A stretch of DNA of 64,000 nt from Emergomyces orientalis (lineage: Eukaryota > Ascomycota > Eurotiomycetes > Onygenales > Ajellomycetaceae): NCBI GenBank assembly GCA_002110485.1, contig MOWL01000031.1, forward strand, positions 1-64,000, written 5' to 3'. The notes below the pieces were generated by a model. The model did not search any database, was not told the origin of the DNA, and worked only from the letters and a program-made list of their open reading frames with translations. Shown in pieces: positions 1-11,980 of the stretch. Position 1 is the stretch's first letter. Every line of letters begins with the position of its first letter. A program made the translations under genes and the position numbers.

Positions 1-798
1 AAAAGAGTCAGTTAAATCATCTAACTGATTGATTCTTCAAAAGATGAGTATGAAAGAAATCAGTAATTAGATGATATAACATTTAAAAAGCACACACTAC
101 ATCATGAGAAGAACTGTTTGACAGACCCTCAGACATCAAGCAGCTAAAGTGGCATGAGAATCTGAGCAAGGCTTGAAGCTCACTAATAGTTCAACTACAC
201 ACAGACAAGACAGGCCTGGCAGCATTTTTACATAGAAGAAAAGTGCCAGATTTTCCCACACCAGAATGCCCATGTGGATATGAGCATGAAACTGTGCTTT
301 ATGTGATGATGCACTGCACACAGTTCAGCACAAAGTGAGCGGAGTTGGAACATGAAGGAAAAGTGAATAAGAGATGACTGTTGAATACAGCAGAGAGACT
401 GTACAGATTGATCACATAATAATTGAAACAGGGTATTCTTGGGCAGTTCACTCTGGCCAAAGCTCTGAGTGAGAGGCAGGGCAGGTGAAGACATGAAAAG
501 TGACAGACACTTTCAGTGAGAGATTTTCTATATTGAATATTCATTACTGAGAGTAGTTGTGAGTAATCTTGTCTTTTTTTTTAATGTGAGATATCTCTTT
601 CTTTAAAAGCAGCTGTGACTGCTCTACAGTATTTTGAAAATGTTAAAGAGAGAAATAAATCTGAAGATCAGAAGATTTTTAGTTCAGTGACAGATCATGT
701 CTGTTACAGAGTTTTTCTTACTTTGTATATTAAGCAGAGCCCCACATATCCTTGTGATTAAGTGGTGTAGAAATAATAATAATAATAATAATAATAAA
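1..798 (+). mobile_element. LINE family B, 3' fragment with (TAA)n tail
   Basis: This is the 3' end of a non-LTR retrotransposon cut by the window edge. In the frame running through 141 the C-terminal ORF2 domain is readable: L-K-W-H, then a G-L-A-A-F-L block, V-P-D-F-P, and a C-x-C...H...C zinc-binding pattern (about 140-330). It matches the same domain in the copies at 25.5 and 41.0 kb. In-frame TGA codons replace Arg (SKA-TGA-SS) and Trp (KR-TGA-LLNT). The last bases carry the family 3' signature CACATATCC...GATTAAGTGGTGTA followed by (TAA)n at about 771-798. All other LINE-B ends in the window share this signature. Confidence 0.85.
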
Positions 799-963
799 CA
801 GCAGAATAACCCTGAACGAATAAGAGCAAAATCGTCTTAATAGATAAATGAGTTGCTAGTGTGAATATAAAAGTGAATCAGTCTACAGAGAGTGTAAGTA
901 TAACATGCTAAATATCAAGCAAGAAGTAGTGATTGATGATGATAATGATGATGTAAGTTGAAT
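799..963. other. short AT-rich spacer, no gene seen
   Basis: This lies between the tail of the LINE-B fragment and the target duplication of the next LINE. It is AT-rich with a short GATGAT run. I see no coding or repeat structure. Confidence 0.4.
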
Positions 964-978
964 ACTAAGAATAAAAAA
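964..978. repeat. target-site duplication of LINE-A copy 1 (left)
   Basis: ACTAAGAATAAAAAA here is repeated exactly at 20127-20141, just after a (TAA)n tail. The two flank a LINE-A insertion that later received all the LTR elements between 1430 and 18321. Confidence 0.8.
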
Positions 979-1429
979 AACTCCTAGCTATGTTGATGAT
1001 ATAGGTCTGATTTTCAGCTCAAGAACAATAAAAGAAAATTGTGAAAATATTGAAAAAGCTGCACAAGAGATATTTAATAGAGGAGATTTAAACCTAATTC
1101 AATTTGATATGGAAAAAACTGAATTAATTCACTTTTTTCCAAAAAGATATGAAAAGGAAATAAGTTTAAATCTATTAAATCAAGAAATAAAGTCTAAATC
1201 AGTTGTAAGATGACTAGAAATCTGGCTGGATTCAAAACTCAATTTTAAATCTCATATTCAAAAAAGAATGGCTCAAGCTGAAAGAGTTTTTAAATAGTAT
1301 AATACAACTTTCTAATACTGAAAGGGGTTTATCATTTCAAGCTATGAGACAGCTATACATTGCATGTATAGCATTTATTTCTGATTATGGTGTTCAGATA
1401 TGGTGGAAGAACCAGAAACACTTCATAGA
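979..1429 (+). mobile_element. LINE family A copy 1, part 1 (reverse transcriptase end)
   Basis: 5'-truncated non-LTR retrotransposon beginning inside the RT domain. The YVDD catalytic box is at 989-1000, preceded by T-P-S, and the same T-P-S-Y-[VI]-D-D context occurs in the minus-strand copy near 44.4 kb. The reading continues through the RT thumb (W-L-D-S-K-L, then D-Y-G-V-Q-I-W-W at about 1384-1407). The element is cut at 1429 by the gypsy insertion and resumes at 18327. Trp columns alternate between TGG and TGA relative to the 44 kb copy. Confidence 0.85.
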
Positions 1430-1637
1430 TGTGATGGGCTACGCCCATGTTAGTAGACCATTCCGCTCGCATGCCAATGGAAGCTCCATGGTTTTTGCCG
1501 ACCTAGCGGCCACGCCAATCAGAAATATGATTATCCATCCTGTCAGGCTCATAAAAGAATCTCATGTGTTCACACTCAAATGCTTTTTCTTTTCTTTTCT
1601 TTTCCTTAACGTTTTCTACTTTTTATTATATAAGACC
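1430..1637 (+). repeat. gypsy 5' LTR, first 208 bp
   Basis: Starts TGTGATGGGC and matches the 3' LTR at 18076. It is interrupted by copia at the sequence ATAAGACC. AGACC (1633-1637) is the copia target site. The rest of the LTR is found inverted at 11540-11577. Confidence 0.9.
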
Positions 1638-1969
1638 TGTCAAACACCTGATTATTAATCAAGCGCCAAACGGATGCATCGAACCATTCAAATCTCCACC
1701 AAATACGCCACTCCATCTACTATCGTTATTTTTCTCCTAGTTTCCACCTAATTTGGATATTTCATTTGGTATATGACAGACTATTGATTATTGTATGTAA
1801 CATGCCCCTATATGGGCATATTTTGTAATATAGCTAGCGAGAGATTCATGGTTATAAAAAGCCGTGGAAAACCTGTAGATATGGGGAAGAAGAGAGCCCA
1901 AAAAATTCAATTTTTAACTTCACTTTTTCATTCGTACGCGAACATTCTACCATTTAAAAATCTCTCATA
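1638..1969 (+). repeat. copia copy 1, 5' LTR
   Basis: 332 bp. Over the variable purine stretch near its end it resembles the 3' LTR of copy 2 (ATATGGGGAAGAAG), not the 3' LTR of its own element (ATATGAAGAGGG). This supports the recombination model. Confidence 0.9.
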
Positions 1970-1998
1970 GTTATGAGCCCGGGTGCAACTACTGCGCC
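1970..1998 (+). other. copia primer-binding site complementary to the 5' half of initiator tRNA-Met
   Basis: Directly after the LTR comes GTTATGAGCCCGGGTG and then CAACTACTGCGCC. Its reverse complement reads GGCGCAGTAG...GGGCTCATAAC, which resembles the D arm plus anticodon arm (CAT anticodon) of fungal initiator tRNA-Met. Drosophila copia primes from a tRNA-iMet fragment cut in the anticodon loop, so a half-tRNA primer is likely here too. The tRNA comparison is from memory. Confidence 0.7.
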
Positions 1999-2179
1999 AA
2001 CCCAATTCAAATACAATTAGGAATACATTCCTATTTTTATATGAGATTTTCTGAATACATTCGAATCAACTTCGCCGAAGAAAAATCTGCGGTTAAAACT
2101 CTCAAACAGACTATCACTACTCTACAGACCAATCTTACTATGCTTCTATATAAATGCCTACTACACGCTCATCGAACAC

Positions 2180-5100
2180 ATGATGACTACTATGGCCAAT
2201 AAGGAGATCATCCTCGCATCCGAGAAGGATTGGAACCTATGGTATGATGGAGTTCAAGCCAAAGCATATGCTCTTGGTTTTAATGAATATATTGATCTTG
2301 ACACTGAAGAGATTCCTCCCCCTTCAAAGCCTCCTCGCTATGAGGTGCCAGAAGGATATGACACACCTGAGATGGCACATGCCAGTCAATCACATCTGTT
2401 TCTACATAAAGAACATGTTGCTGAGTATAATGTCTATCTCAAAAGTGCAAGGGAATTGTACACCCATATAATGAGCAGTATAGACCCGAATATCCGACTC
2501 TTCTTGTCCAAAGAAGTAAATCCACGGAAAATCTTGAAGGAATTGAAAGATTACATTGCTCCTACTACTCGCCAGCGAGAAGTAGAGCTTACGAACCGAT
2601 TTTTGAAGCTATCAAAGCCTTCAGAAGTACGAAAAAGAACACCATCTGATTGACTACTGGAATGGGAGAACTGCCTCAATCTAGTCCTTCAATATAAGGT
2701 TGATGGGTTCACTAGTGAACGTGGCAACCTATATAGATTCTTAAACGCTGCGCAGGCGGTTCACCCAGAATTCACCGATTTCCGCCGCCAGGAGCTGGAG
2801 AATACTCTAATCACCGGCAAGAATCCATTCTCAATCCGCGAAATGATCAATCTCTTTAGATCTCACTGCAGAACGCGAGTAGTAGAAGATAGATCAAAGT
2901 CAACTAAGCAGAATGCTATATTCGCGGCATATCAAGATCGTACGACTAATGCTGCCTCTGAGAATGCCTCTGAGAATTCTGCTGAAAAAGCCACTACACC
3001 TGCCAAACCCTCAGATCAACCATTGATAAGCCGTCCCTGCATATGCGGAATACGTCACCGATTCACTGAATGTTGGTATTTGAACCCTGATAAACACCCA
3101 GCTGGGTGGACACCGAACCCTGAGACCGCGGCAAAGGTGAAGCGATTGTTAAAAAACCCTCATACAAAAAGAGTAGTGAAGAATGTGCTTGCTAAAGCAA
3201 GCAGAGATCAACCCTCTGCTGTAGCAGCAGCATTTGAAACCTCAGAGAATGATTCAGAATCAGAGAAGCATACTGCTCTTGCAACAACTGCTTTTACAAT
3301 GGAACATGGTGGAAGCTATCAGTATCCACTACAAAATAGCTTCATATACGATACTGGGGCTAATAAACATGTGTGCAACAATTTGAGCCGTTTTGAGAAC
3401 TTCGAAGAGGTCAAGAAATCATTTCTATATACAGGCAACACAAAGGTGGCTATACAGGGCACAGGCAATGTATGGATCAATGTCAATTCATCTAAGGGGG
3501 TAAAACGCATACTTCTACTTAATGTGGCATACATCCCTAACTTTCATACAAATATCGCTGCCTCCCCTTTCTTCAAAAAGAAAGGTCTAGGGATTGATGA
3601 ACTCAATCTTACTATAGTCAACAGTGGAATGGGGTTGCTAAATTCAATTTAACCTATGTCCATGAGAAATACGTCCTCGAGTATAACCCTATTATCAAGA
3701 ATAGTCTGAATATCAAAGACACAGCATTCGCAGTACGATCTGCACTACCCAGGCCACCGATCCCAGCCACTACTAACCTATGGCATACACGCCTGGCACA
3801 CGCTGGCCCGGAAGTTCTTGAACACCTCCCGATAGAGATCACTGGAACCAAGCTCACTAACAGGCCGAAAATGGCAGACTGTGAAGCCTGCGGGCTCGGC
3901 AAGATGCATAGCATTGTGTCCTGAAGACCGATGAGCCGCGGGAGCCGCCCATTCGAAATCCTACATTTTGATATAATTCACATTGAGAAATTCTACAATG
4001 GTCTCAAATATATTGCACATCTCTACGATCCGTACACCCACCTTCATAGAATTGGATGCATGAAAAAGAAATCTGAATCCTTTGAATTTATAAAGAATAC
4101 TATTCTTATAATCAAGAAACAGATGAGTATAGATGTTCTCAAACTTCACACAGATGGGGAAAAATCTCTATCCTCCATGTTTGAGCAATGGGTCTGTGAT
4201 GAAGGAATCCTTGTAGAGCGTTCAGCACCCTATACACCAGAGCAGAACGGGCTCGCAGAACGCTCAGGGGGTATGATTATTAAAGCCACACGAACATTGC
4301 GAATAGCAGCTAGATTCCCACATAACCTCTGGCCCGAGATTGCTGAGGCAGCGGCATACCTACTAAATCGAACGCCCACACGGGCATTAAACTGGAAGTC
4401 CCCGAACCGAGTCCTAGTTGAATATACGCAAGATGCTGATATCATTAAAAGTTCAGAACTCTCACATCTACGGGCATATGGGTGCAAGGCATATGTACTA
4501 AATAAAAAGATGCCAAAAATGTTGAAGCTTGCCGCGAGAGCTAAGATTGGATTCTTAATTGGCTACTCTTCAACTAACATTTTCCGAATCTGGCTCCCAC
4601 AGTCAAATGAGATTGTTGAATCTCATGATGTTCTATTTGATGAAAATACCTTCTTTGACCCTCTAAATCTGCCGGATGAGGATGTACTAGAGTCTATTAT
4701 ACCCACTACTAATGGGATTCAGCTCAGGATAGCTAACGAAACGGATGAGGAAAAGGTTGGAGAAATCGAGGATTCACTATCCTATATGACACCAGCGGTT
4801 CAAAAACCCGCAGGGGTTTCAGAGCACGGGCCACCCACAGCAAAATCTGCCGATCCGCCCACGGAGGATTCAACGCCCGAAGAGCCTCTCACGCCGGAGC
4901 CAACACCTCCGCCGCCTAGTGTGCCTATAATTAGCCCGAATGGCCATGATATGCCAACACCTGGCAGCTTTCCCGAAGCCGAGATCTCGTCCGAGATCAT
5001 GGAAACTCCAACTAGTGGATTCCCCGCGATTGATGATCCATCAAACCAATTAATGGAATCACTTGATAGCTCACTACAGAATCTTACCATTCAAAATGCT

Positions 5101-6876
5101 CCAAGACGCGAAATACACAGTCAAATCTCACCTTCTAACATAGTCAGTGATAAAAGAAAACGGAAGCCGAACAAGGACCGAGCCTTTGCATATGCCACAA
5201 GCGCAGAGTCATATACTGCTTTTTACACTGCGTTCGCGAACGGCATATCAACCGAACCCACATCATTGAAACCTCCAGACCTGCCTAAGATCCATAGGGA
5301 TACGCTGCCCCCGCCACCACGTGGTTGGAACGCGGCTATGAAACACCCCTACGCCAGAGAATGGCGAATAGCCGCGGACCTTGAGTATAAAGCTCTTGAA
5401 GCATGTCAATGCTGGCAGGAGGTTGAAATCCCTTCTCAATCCAAAGTCCAAGCCCTACCCATGATATGGATATACACCTACAAATTTGATACAGATGGTT
5501 ATCTAGTCAAATTCAAAGCAAGATTAGTTGTCAGAGGTGATCTCTCATATAATGAAGTATCAGAGACCTATTCATCCACTTTAGCAATGAAAGTCTTCCG
5601 TGTTCTCATGGCAATCACTGCGGCATTTGATTTTGAAGCACATCAATTTGACGCCGTTAACGCCTTCTTAAACGCCCGAATCAAGCACACTGTTTATGTC
5701 ATGCCAGCTCAAGGATATAGCTGCCCTGGCCGATATCTTCTTCTAAAGAGAGCTCTATACGGATTACCTGAGTCCCCTCTTTTATGGAATAACGAGCTCG
5801 GATCCCAGCTTCGAAAGCTAGGTTTACATTCAATTAGTGAGGAGCCATGTCTCTACACTAGTGAAAAGCTTACAGTGTTCTTCTATGTTGATGATATTGT
5901 GGTTCTGTATCATAGAGATCACCGTGCAGAGTTTGAACATTTCAAACAAAATCTCACATCCGCGTACAACCTACGAGATATGGGAAATTTGAACTGGTTC
6001 CTCGGGATTCGTATCCTTCGAGACCGCCACGAACACAAGCTCTGGTTATGCCAGGACAGCTATATGGCTAAAATAGCCGTTAAATTTAACCTAGAACGTC
6101 TAACTCGCTATCAAATGCCATTGCCTAAGGAAGACCTACGCCCATACGATGGTGTGGCATCCCCACAAGAGATCCACGCCTACCAATGCCGAATGGGATC
6201 ACTAATCTACCCTGCTGTCGGAACGAGGCCGGATCTCGCATACGCCGCTAGCGCCCTAGCCGATTTTATGAAGAATCCGGGCCCTCAACACCGTGATCTA
6301 ATTGACCGAGTAATTGCATTCGCTAATCAAACGCGCCATCTGGCGATTGAATACGCAGCTCCCGCGCCTAACTCGTCTACCCCAGATTTCATCATCCACG
6401 CGGATGCAGCATTCGCTGATGACCCGACTACACGCCGGAGTACCCACGGCATGATATTCTCCTTATTTGGAGGAGTGATTGATTGGAAGTCATCCAAACA
6501 ACGATCTGTGAGCACATCCTCTACAGAATCTGAACTTCTTGCTCTATCCACTGCAGCAAAAGAGGCTATATGGTGGGATCGAGTCTTCAAACAGCTTGGT
6601 TTGAATACACAGTGCCAGCTCGTCATTCATAATGATAATCGGCAGACTATCCGTCTCCTAACCGCCGCAGCACCTCAATTAGCAACCAAGCTACGTCATG
6701 TTGACATCCATAACCACTGGCTCCGTGAGCAAGTAGCCGCCGGGCGACTAGCTATCCAATGGGTGGATACCAATTCGATGATTGCCGACGGAATGACCAA
6801 GCCTCTTGGAGGTCAAAAACACGCCGAATTCGTACAAATGCTTGGTTTAACTGATATTAGCGCTCAGATTCGCTAA
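2180..6876 (+). pseudogene. copia Gag-Pol polyprotein, copy 1 (two TGAs and one frameshift)
   Basis: The frame opens at ATG 2180 and ends at TAA 6874-6876. In order it contains: a Gag region; a variant zinc knuckle C-I-C-x3-H-x4-C (about 3040-3075); aspartic protease with D-T-G-A (about 3351); the integrase H-H-C-C zinc motif (about 3782-3900) and D,D,E core (F-D-I-I, H-T-D-G-E, P-E-Q-N-G); RT with F-Y-V-D-D (about 5881-5895); and RNase H with S-K-Q and S-T-E-S. Breaks: TGA at 2651-2653 inside a D-x-L-L-E-W stretch where Trp is expected, TGA at 3922-3924 before R-P-M-S-R-G, and two extra G bases near 3627-3636 that shift the frame relative to copy 2. The segment from 3931 to 6876 is uninterrupted for 981 codons. 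Confidence 0.9.
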
Positions 6877-6942
6877 AAAATCACCATTCATTCATTTTTC
6901 CTTATACTACTGCTTATATGCGGCTCATTTGGTGAGGGGGTA

Positions 6943-7272
6943 TGTCAAACACCTGATTATTAATCAAGCACCAAACGGATGCATCGAACCATTCAAATCT
7001 CCACCAAATACGCCACTTCATCTACTATCATTATTTTTCTCCTAGTTTCCACCTAATTTGGATATTTCATTTGGTATATGACAGACTATTGATTATTGTA
7101 TGTAACATGCCCCTATATGGGCATATTTTGTAATATAGCTAGCGAGAGATTCATGGTTATAAAAAGCCATGGAAAACCTGTAGATATGAAGAGGGGGAGC
7201 CCAAAAAATTCAATTTTTAACTTCACTTTTTCATTCGTACGCGAACATTCTACCATTTAAAAATCTCTCATA
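6943..7272 (+). repeat. copia copy 1, 3' LTR
   Basis: 330 bp, preceded by the purine tract GGTGAGGGGG, which should prime plus-strand synthesis. Followed by the 5-bp duplication AGTGC at 7273-7277, whose partner is GCACT at 17219-17223 beside copy 2. Confidence 0.9.
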
Positions 7273-7277
7273 AGTGC

Positions 7278-10074
7278 TTACAAACTGTCAGTCTCAGTCT
7301 GACACAATTGATCTTGGCAGTCCATGCATTCGGTAGAATGGGCTTTGTAGGAAAGCTTCAGCAACCTGTTCTGTATCTATTTTATCACAGGGTTCTAGTA
7401 TTACACCCTTGCTTAGATGATTAACAATAATCATGATGTTCTTGCATTCTTTGCTCTCAGAGAGATTCACTGTGAAATCAATGACAACATCTTGTCATAT
7501 TCAGTCTGGAATGTCAAGTGGTTTGAGGAGGCCTTTCCAATGATTCTTTCATGAGATGACTGACAAGCAGTGATTACAGTTTTAAATGAAGTGTTGAATG
7601 CTATTTGAGATCTCAGGCCAGTAGAACTCTTGTGATATCATTTGGTATAGCTGTTCACAGCCCGGGTGACCAGACATGCGTGAGTCATGCGTCTCTTGCA
7701 TGATTCGCGTGCGTAATGTTTCAGACTGCGGGACTCAACATCGTCCACAGAATTGAAGAGTGTTATTGTTGTCAATGAAGCATTCAGATATGTCAGTTCT
7801 CACATGTAGTTCTGGGGGGAATCGGGGTGCCTTCTGGCATATGGCATCAGTGAGAGCTTGGAGCTGTTCGTCAGCAAGAGCTGACAGGCGCCACAGCTCA
7901 TCTAGTGATGTTTCAGAAGGTGCTTCAGAGGGTGTCTCAGAAGGGATGTCAGAGACATCAGCAATGTCAGGGGTGATTCAGAGTGGAAGTGTTCTGACTA
8001 CTGACACGCGAATGGTTCCATGTGCAGTCTTATCATAATTAATCAGTATTCTTGGGTCCAAGATTCGGTGTTCACGGTTGGTCCAGCGGGTGTCTGCTGC
8101 ATTGAATGGCATGTCTTGCTCTCGTCAGAAGAGTGCGTCCGCCATGGAGTTCTCTGAGCCGGAGCGGTAGTGTATTGTAAAATGAAAGCGGCTAAGAAGC
8201 TCTGACCAGCACATCTGACATTCTGTGAGCTTATGAGTGATTGTGAAGTGCTTGAGGTTCTTATGATCAGTTATTATCTTGAACTTCACAACACTGTGAA
8301 GCTCAGAGTCTCATTCTTCAAGACAGCAAATTATGATGAGGAGTTCTTTGTCATAGATCTCATAGTTACACTTGACAGAACTGAGTTTCTTGAACATGAA
8401 GGCACATGATTGTAGAACATCTTCATCATCATATTGCAGTATGGCTTCTCCTGTAATGTAACTGGAGGAGTCAGCTTCCACAATCATGTCACAGTCGGGA
8501 TTGAATGTCACTAGTAGAGGTGTGCTGATGAACATCTTTTTCATTCATACAAAGACAGTCTTGGCGGCCACTGATCAGTGAAAGACTGATTTCTTCTTGA
8601 TGAGCTCTGTGAGCAGTTGAGTGATCTCTGAGAAGTTTCATATAAATCACTGATAGAAGTTGACAAATTCAATGAAGCTGTGTACACTCTTCACAGTGCG
8701 TGGGGCTTCTCATTCAAGAATAGCAGAGATCTTTTCAGAATCCATCTGAATGCTCTTACCTGCTTCTATGATGAAGCCCAGGTATTTTGTAGTCTTAACT
8801 TCAAAATCGCATTTGTCTATGTCTATCAGCAGGCTGGCTTCACAAAGCCACTGTAACATCTTCTGAACATGTTCTTGATGCTCTTTTCGGGAGCCATCGG
8901 TGAAGATAAGAATGTCATCCAGATACATGAACATGAACTCATCAAGGAAATCTTGCAGTGCTCAATTGATATATTTCTGAAAGGTGCTAGGGGCGTTAGC
9001 TAGCCCGAACGGTGTGACTACCCACTCAAAGAGACTGTATCAGGTCTGGAAAGCAGTTAGCCATTCATTGCCTTCGGCGATGCGGATCTTATGAAATGCA
9101 GCGACCACATTCAGCTTGGTGAACCATTGAGCATGTCTGATGCAAGCGAGTGTCTCATTGATGAGGGGTAGAGGATATCAATCCTTCTTCATGAGGCGGT
9201 TCAGCCCTTGATAGTCTACACAAAATCGGAGCCCGCCGCCTGGCTTCTTGGCGAATAGGATAGGAGCTGCAGCGGGAGAATTGCTAACGCGTATGAACCC
9301 TTTGTCTAGTAGATCATTGAGGGTCTTGCGGAGGAGAAGAAGTTCATCTTGAGACATGCTATAGAGAGGTCCCCATGGGGGTTCAGAAGTCTTGCTGTCT
9401 TGCTTCTCTAGTTCAATTGTATGATCTACCCCAGGCTCTTGTAAGGGAGGTAGGTTCTCAATGGCATCATCTTTTCGGAAGATGTCTAGGTATTCATGGT
9501 ATTGGCGCGGGAGCTTTGCACGGGGATCAGTGTGTTTAGTGATGATGAGTTTGTCGAGCGCTTTCTTAATGTCAGCCAAGCTGGCTGAGTAAATTGCCAT
9601 GCAGTCCCGCTGCATGTGGTTCTGTCAGGAGTTCTTTCAGAGCAGTTCATAAGCATTTGCGGAGATCTGCTTGAGATTCATGATGCTATGAACATCATTC
9701 TTGTGTATGCAATCTTCATTAGAGAAGATGAGTGTTCTGTTTCAGGTGTTCAAGAGAATGCTCTGTTCAGCTAATCAAGAGATCTCTAGCATGAGATTGT
9801 AATCTAGATTCTCTATTTTATATGCATAAGTGTTCTCTCGTCGGTGCCCGCCGATGTCTATATCTAATTTCATCATATAACGGGTGTAAGCATCTTTCGG
9901 GCCGTCGAATCCAGTGAGGAGCCGGGGCTTGGGTAAAGAGATACACTGAAGGTTACAGTGTTTTATAATTGAAGATTTGATCATTGCATAATGGCATAGA
10001 CCGCTGTCTACCATGGCATTCATATTGTATGTGCTATCTATCACAGTAGATACAAGAATCGTGTCCATTGCCAT
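7278..10074 (-). pseudogene. gypsy Pol: protease, RT, RNase H, integrase (inverted part)
   Basis: Minus-strand frame starting at ATG 10074. Protease M-V-D-S-G at about 10020. The RT shows F-A-K-K-P-G-G-G-L-R-F-C-V-D-Y (about 9250-9205) and M-Y-L-D-D-I-L (about 8930), then RNase H (V-E-A-D-S-S near 8480, N-Y-E-I-Y-D-K-E near 8360). The integrase zinc region and D-F-T core follow to 7278, where copia Y inserted. I find no frameshift over 2.8 kb. I count at least 25 in-frame TGAs and only one other stop (a TAA near 7590, in F-I-x-N-C). The TGAs fall where chromovirus Pol normally has Trp (e.g. Y-I-N-x-A-L, C-L-E-E-x-D) or Arg (e.g. K-K-D-x-Y-P-L-P). The frame continues at 17224. Confidence 0.85.
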
Positions 10075-10136
10075 TTTTTCTTCAAATTGTTGTTATCTGA
10101 TCTTCTCTAGCTCCTGTCGGCGAGTTTTCGCAGGAG

Positions 10137-11324
10137 CTAGTCTTTTCCCTGCCTTGGAGCTTTCATTGAGACACTCTCTTCATTGTCACCCAAATCCTCT
10201 TTCACTATGGTGTGGTTGATGCGGACTCTCTTAGGTGGAACATGGTCAGAACGGCAGTTGGCAGCAATGTGGCCTGTACGCTCGCAATTGATGCAGACTC
10301 TGTGTTGTTGTCGATCGGCCGCCTCTTCAGCTGTCAGTCCAGGGACTCGGAAGCCCGGTCGGGCAGCAGAGACTCTAGCTTGAGCGTAGGTGTTTGAGTC
10401 CACCCAATCCATTGCATCTGTGTTGTTCCTGGTCGCCGGCATGTTGGCAGCTGAAGTATAATATCTACCACCACCTGTCTGTATGCTCTTCAGCTTTGTG
10501 AGACAATCATTCAATCTTCATAATTGAATACAGAATGCCTCATAAGTGAAGACTTCTTCAACACTGACAAGAGTCTTCAGCAGTTCAAATGTCAAAGCTT
10601 TCTTCAGTATGCTGATCTTCATTTGATTCTCCCAGAGTTGGCCTCCTGCTTCTAAGATCTTAGTGTTGAAATCAGGTAAAAAGATTGTAAGAGAGGTGTT
10701 CCTCTGGCGTGTGTTCTGCAGTCAGTCTAGCACCTTCTGCTGTGTTGCTGTATCCTTGAACAAGATATCAAGATGTTTGAAGATGTTTTCGGGCATGCAA
10801 AGTGATGGTTCACAGGTTTCTATTCATGAATGAAACTTCTGTCTGGCGCAATCCTTCAGTCAGCCGTACACATACCATTCTTGATTGGTCAAGGAACCAA
10901 TGACATCTCTATTCACATCTAGCTTCGCAAGCATCTCCAACTTCCACAGCGAGTATAAGGTGAGGTCAGAAGCGTCAAAGTACATGAAAGTGCTTAGATG
11001 TTCTTTTGATGATTGTGCTGTGCTAGACTTCGTTGACACCTCTACAAGTTCTGCTGACAGAGGTGTTGCAGCTTCCGCGGCAGAGGTCTGACTTGTCAGT
11101 TGTCACTGGATCTCTTCATATTGACATTGCTGGTTCGCGTGCATGTCGGCGATCTGCTGCTGCTGCAGTTTCAACATTGTTTGAAGCCACTGTGGCATCT
11201 CATTGGTGTTTGCTGCCATTGAGGGTTCACCAATATCATTCATGATGACTGACAATGTTGTGTCTTGGAATTCTTCGCTGGAGGATTCTTCAGGTTCAGG
11301 GGAGTATTCATATGAAAACTTCAT
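10137..11324 (-). pseudogene. gypsy Gag
   Basis: Minus-strand frame from ATG 11324 to TAG 10137-10139, out of phase with pol, which begins at ATG 10074 after a 62-nt gap. It has a Gln-rich segment (about 11175-11150), the capsid-like middle, and a C-terminal zinc knuckle C-I-N-C-x4-H-x4-C at about 10300-10260, followed by a basic stretch. Five in-frame TGAs interrupt it and no TAA or TAG was seen before the final TAG. Capsid and nucleocapsid roles are inferred from position and the knuckle. Confidence 0.8.
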
Positions 11325-11539
11325 ATGTCTGGGGTATCAGAACTCTCAGGTCTTTTGCTGATATGTCTCTTTCATGAGATCTAGTTGCAGGGCCAAGATG
11401 ATTAACAAGCAAGCTTCTTCTATCTAGTAGGGGTTCAATGATCACTAGCTAGTCATCTTCTTTATTTCTTACGCGTCATTACATGTTTGGATAGTCGAAT
11501 AATCGTTTCTCATAAGAATACGAATGAATGTTTTCTAAG
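11325..11539 (-). other. gypsy 5' leader (inverted)
   Basis: Non-coding segment between the end of the 5' LTR (11540) and the gag start. The primer site should lie next to 11539. I could not match it to a tRNA by eye. Confidence 0.6.
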
Positions 11540-11577
11540 TGTAACAGGCCTATGCCAAAGAGCTCGGCACTAATATA
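11540..11577 (-). repeat. gypsy 5' LTR, last 38 bp (inverted)
   Basis: The reverse complement reads TATATTAGTGCCGAGC... to CCTGTTACA, the same as the end of the 3' LTR at 18284-18321 except for single-base changes. GGTCT (11578-11582) is the reverse complement of AGACC at 1633-1637. Confidence 0.9.
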
Positions 11578-11582
11578 GGTCT

Positions 11583-11914
11583 TATGAGAGATTTTTAAAT
11601 GGTAGAATGTTCGCGTACGAATGAAAAAGTGAAGTTAAAAATTGAATTTTTTGGGCTCCCTTCTTCCCCATATCTACAGGTTTTCCACGGCTTTTTATAA
11701 CCATGAATCTCTCGCTAGCTATATTACAAAATATGCCCATATAGGGGCATGTTACATACAATAATCAATAGTCTGTCATATACCAAATGAAATATCCAAA
11801 TTAGGTGGAAACTAGGAGAAAAATAACGATAGTAGATGGAGTGGCGTATTTGGTGGAGATTTGAATGGTTCGATGCATCCGTTTGGTGCTTGATTAATAA
11901 TCAGGTGTTTGACA
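11583..11914 (-). repeat. copia copy 2, 3' LTR
   Basis: 332 bp, close to the 5' LTR of copy 1. Preceded on the minus strand by a GGTGAGGGGG purine tract at about 11917-11926. Confidence 0.9.
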
Positions 11915-11980
11915 TACCCCCTCACCAAATGAGCCGCATATAAGCAGTAGTATAAGGAAAAATGAATGAATGGTGATTTT

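Larger units (their letters stand above)
1638..7272 (+). mobile_element. Ty1/copia retrotransposon, copy 1
   Basis: A complete LTR element: 5' LTR 1638-1969, primer site 1970-1998, one gag-pol frame 2180-6876, a purine tract (GGTGAGGGGG) at about 6931-6940, and 3' LTR 6943-7272. The LTRs run TGTCAAACAC...TCTCATA. Left flank AGACC and right flank AGTGC (7273-7277) do not match each other. Each matches one flank of copy 2, so this copy is a recombinant of two original insertions. Confidence 0.9.

Noticed and set aside
136..544. Minus-strand frames opposite the LINE-B fragment
   Set aside because: Antisense shadows of the conserved plus-strand C-terminal domain.
7760..8038. Plus-strand Ser-rich frame opposite gypsy pol
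   Set aside because: Antisense shadow of the gypsy RNase H-integrase linker.
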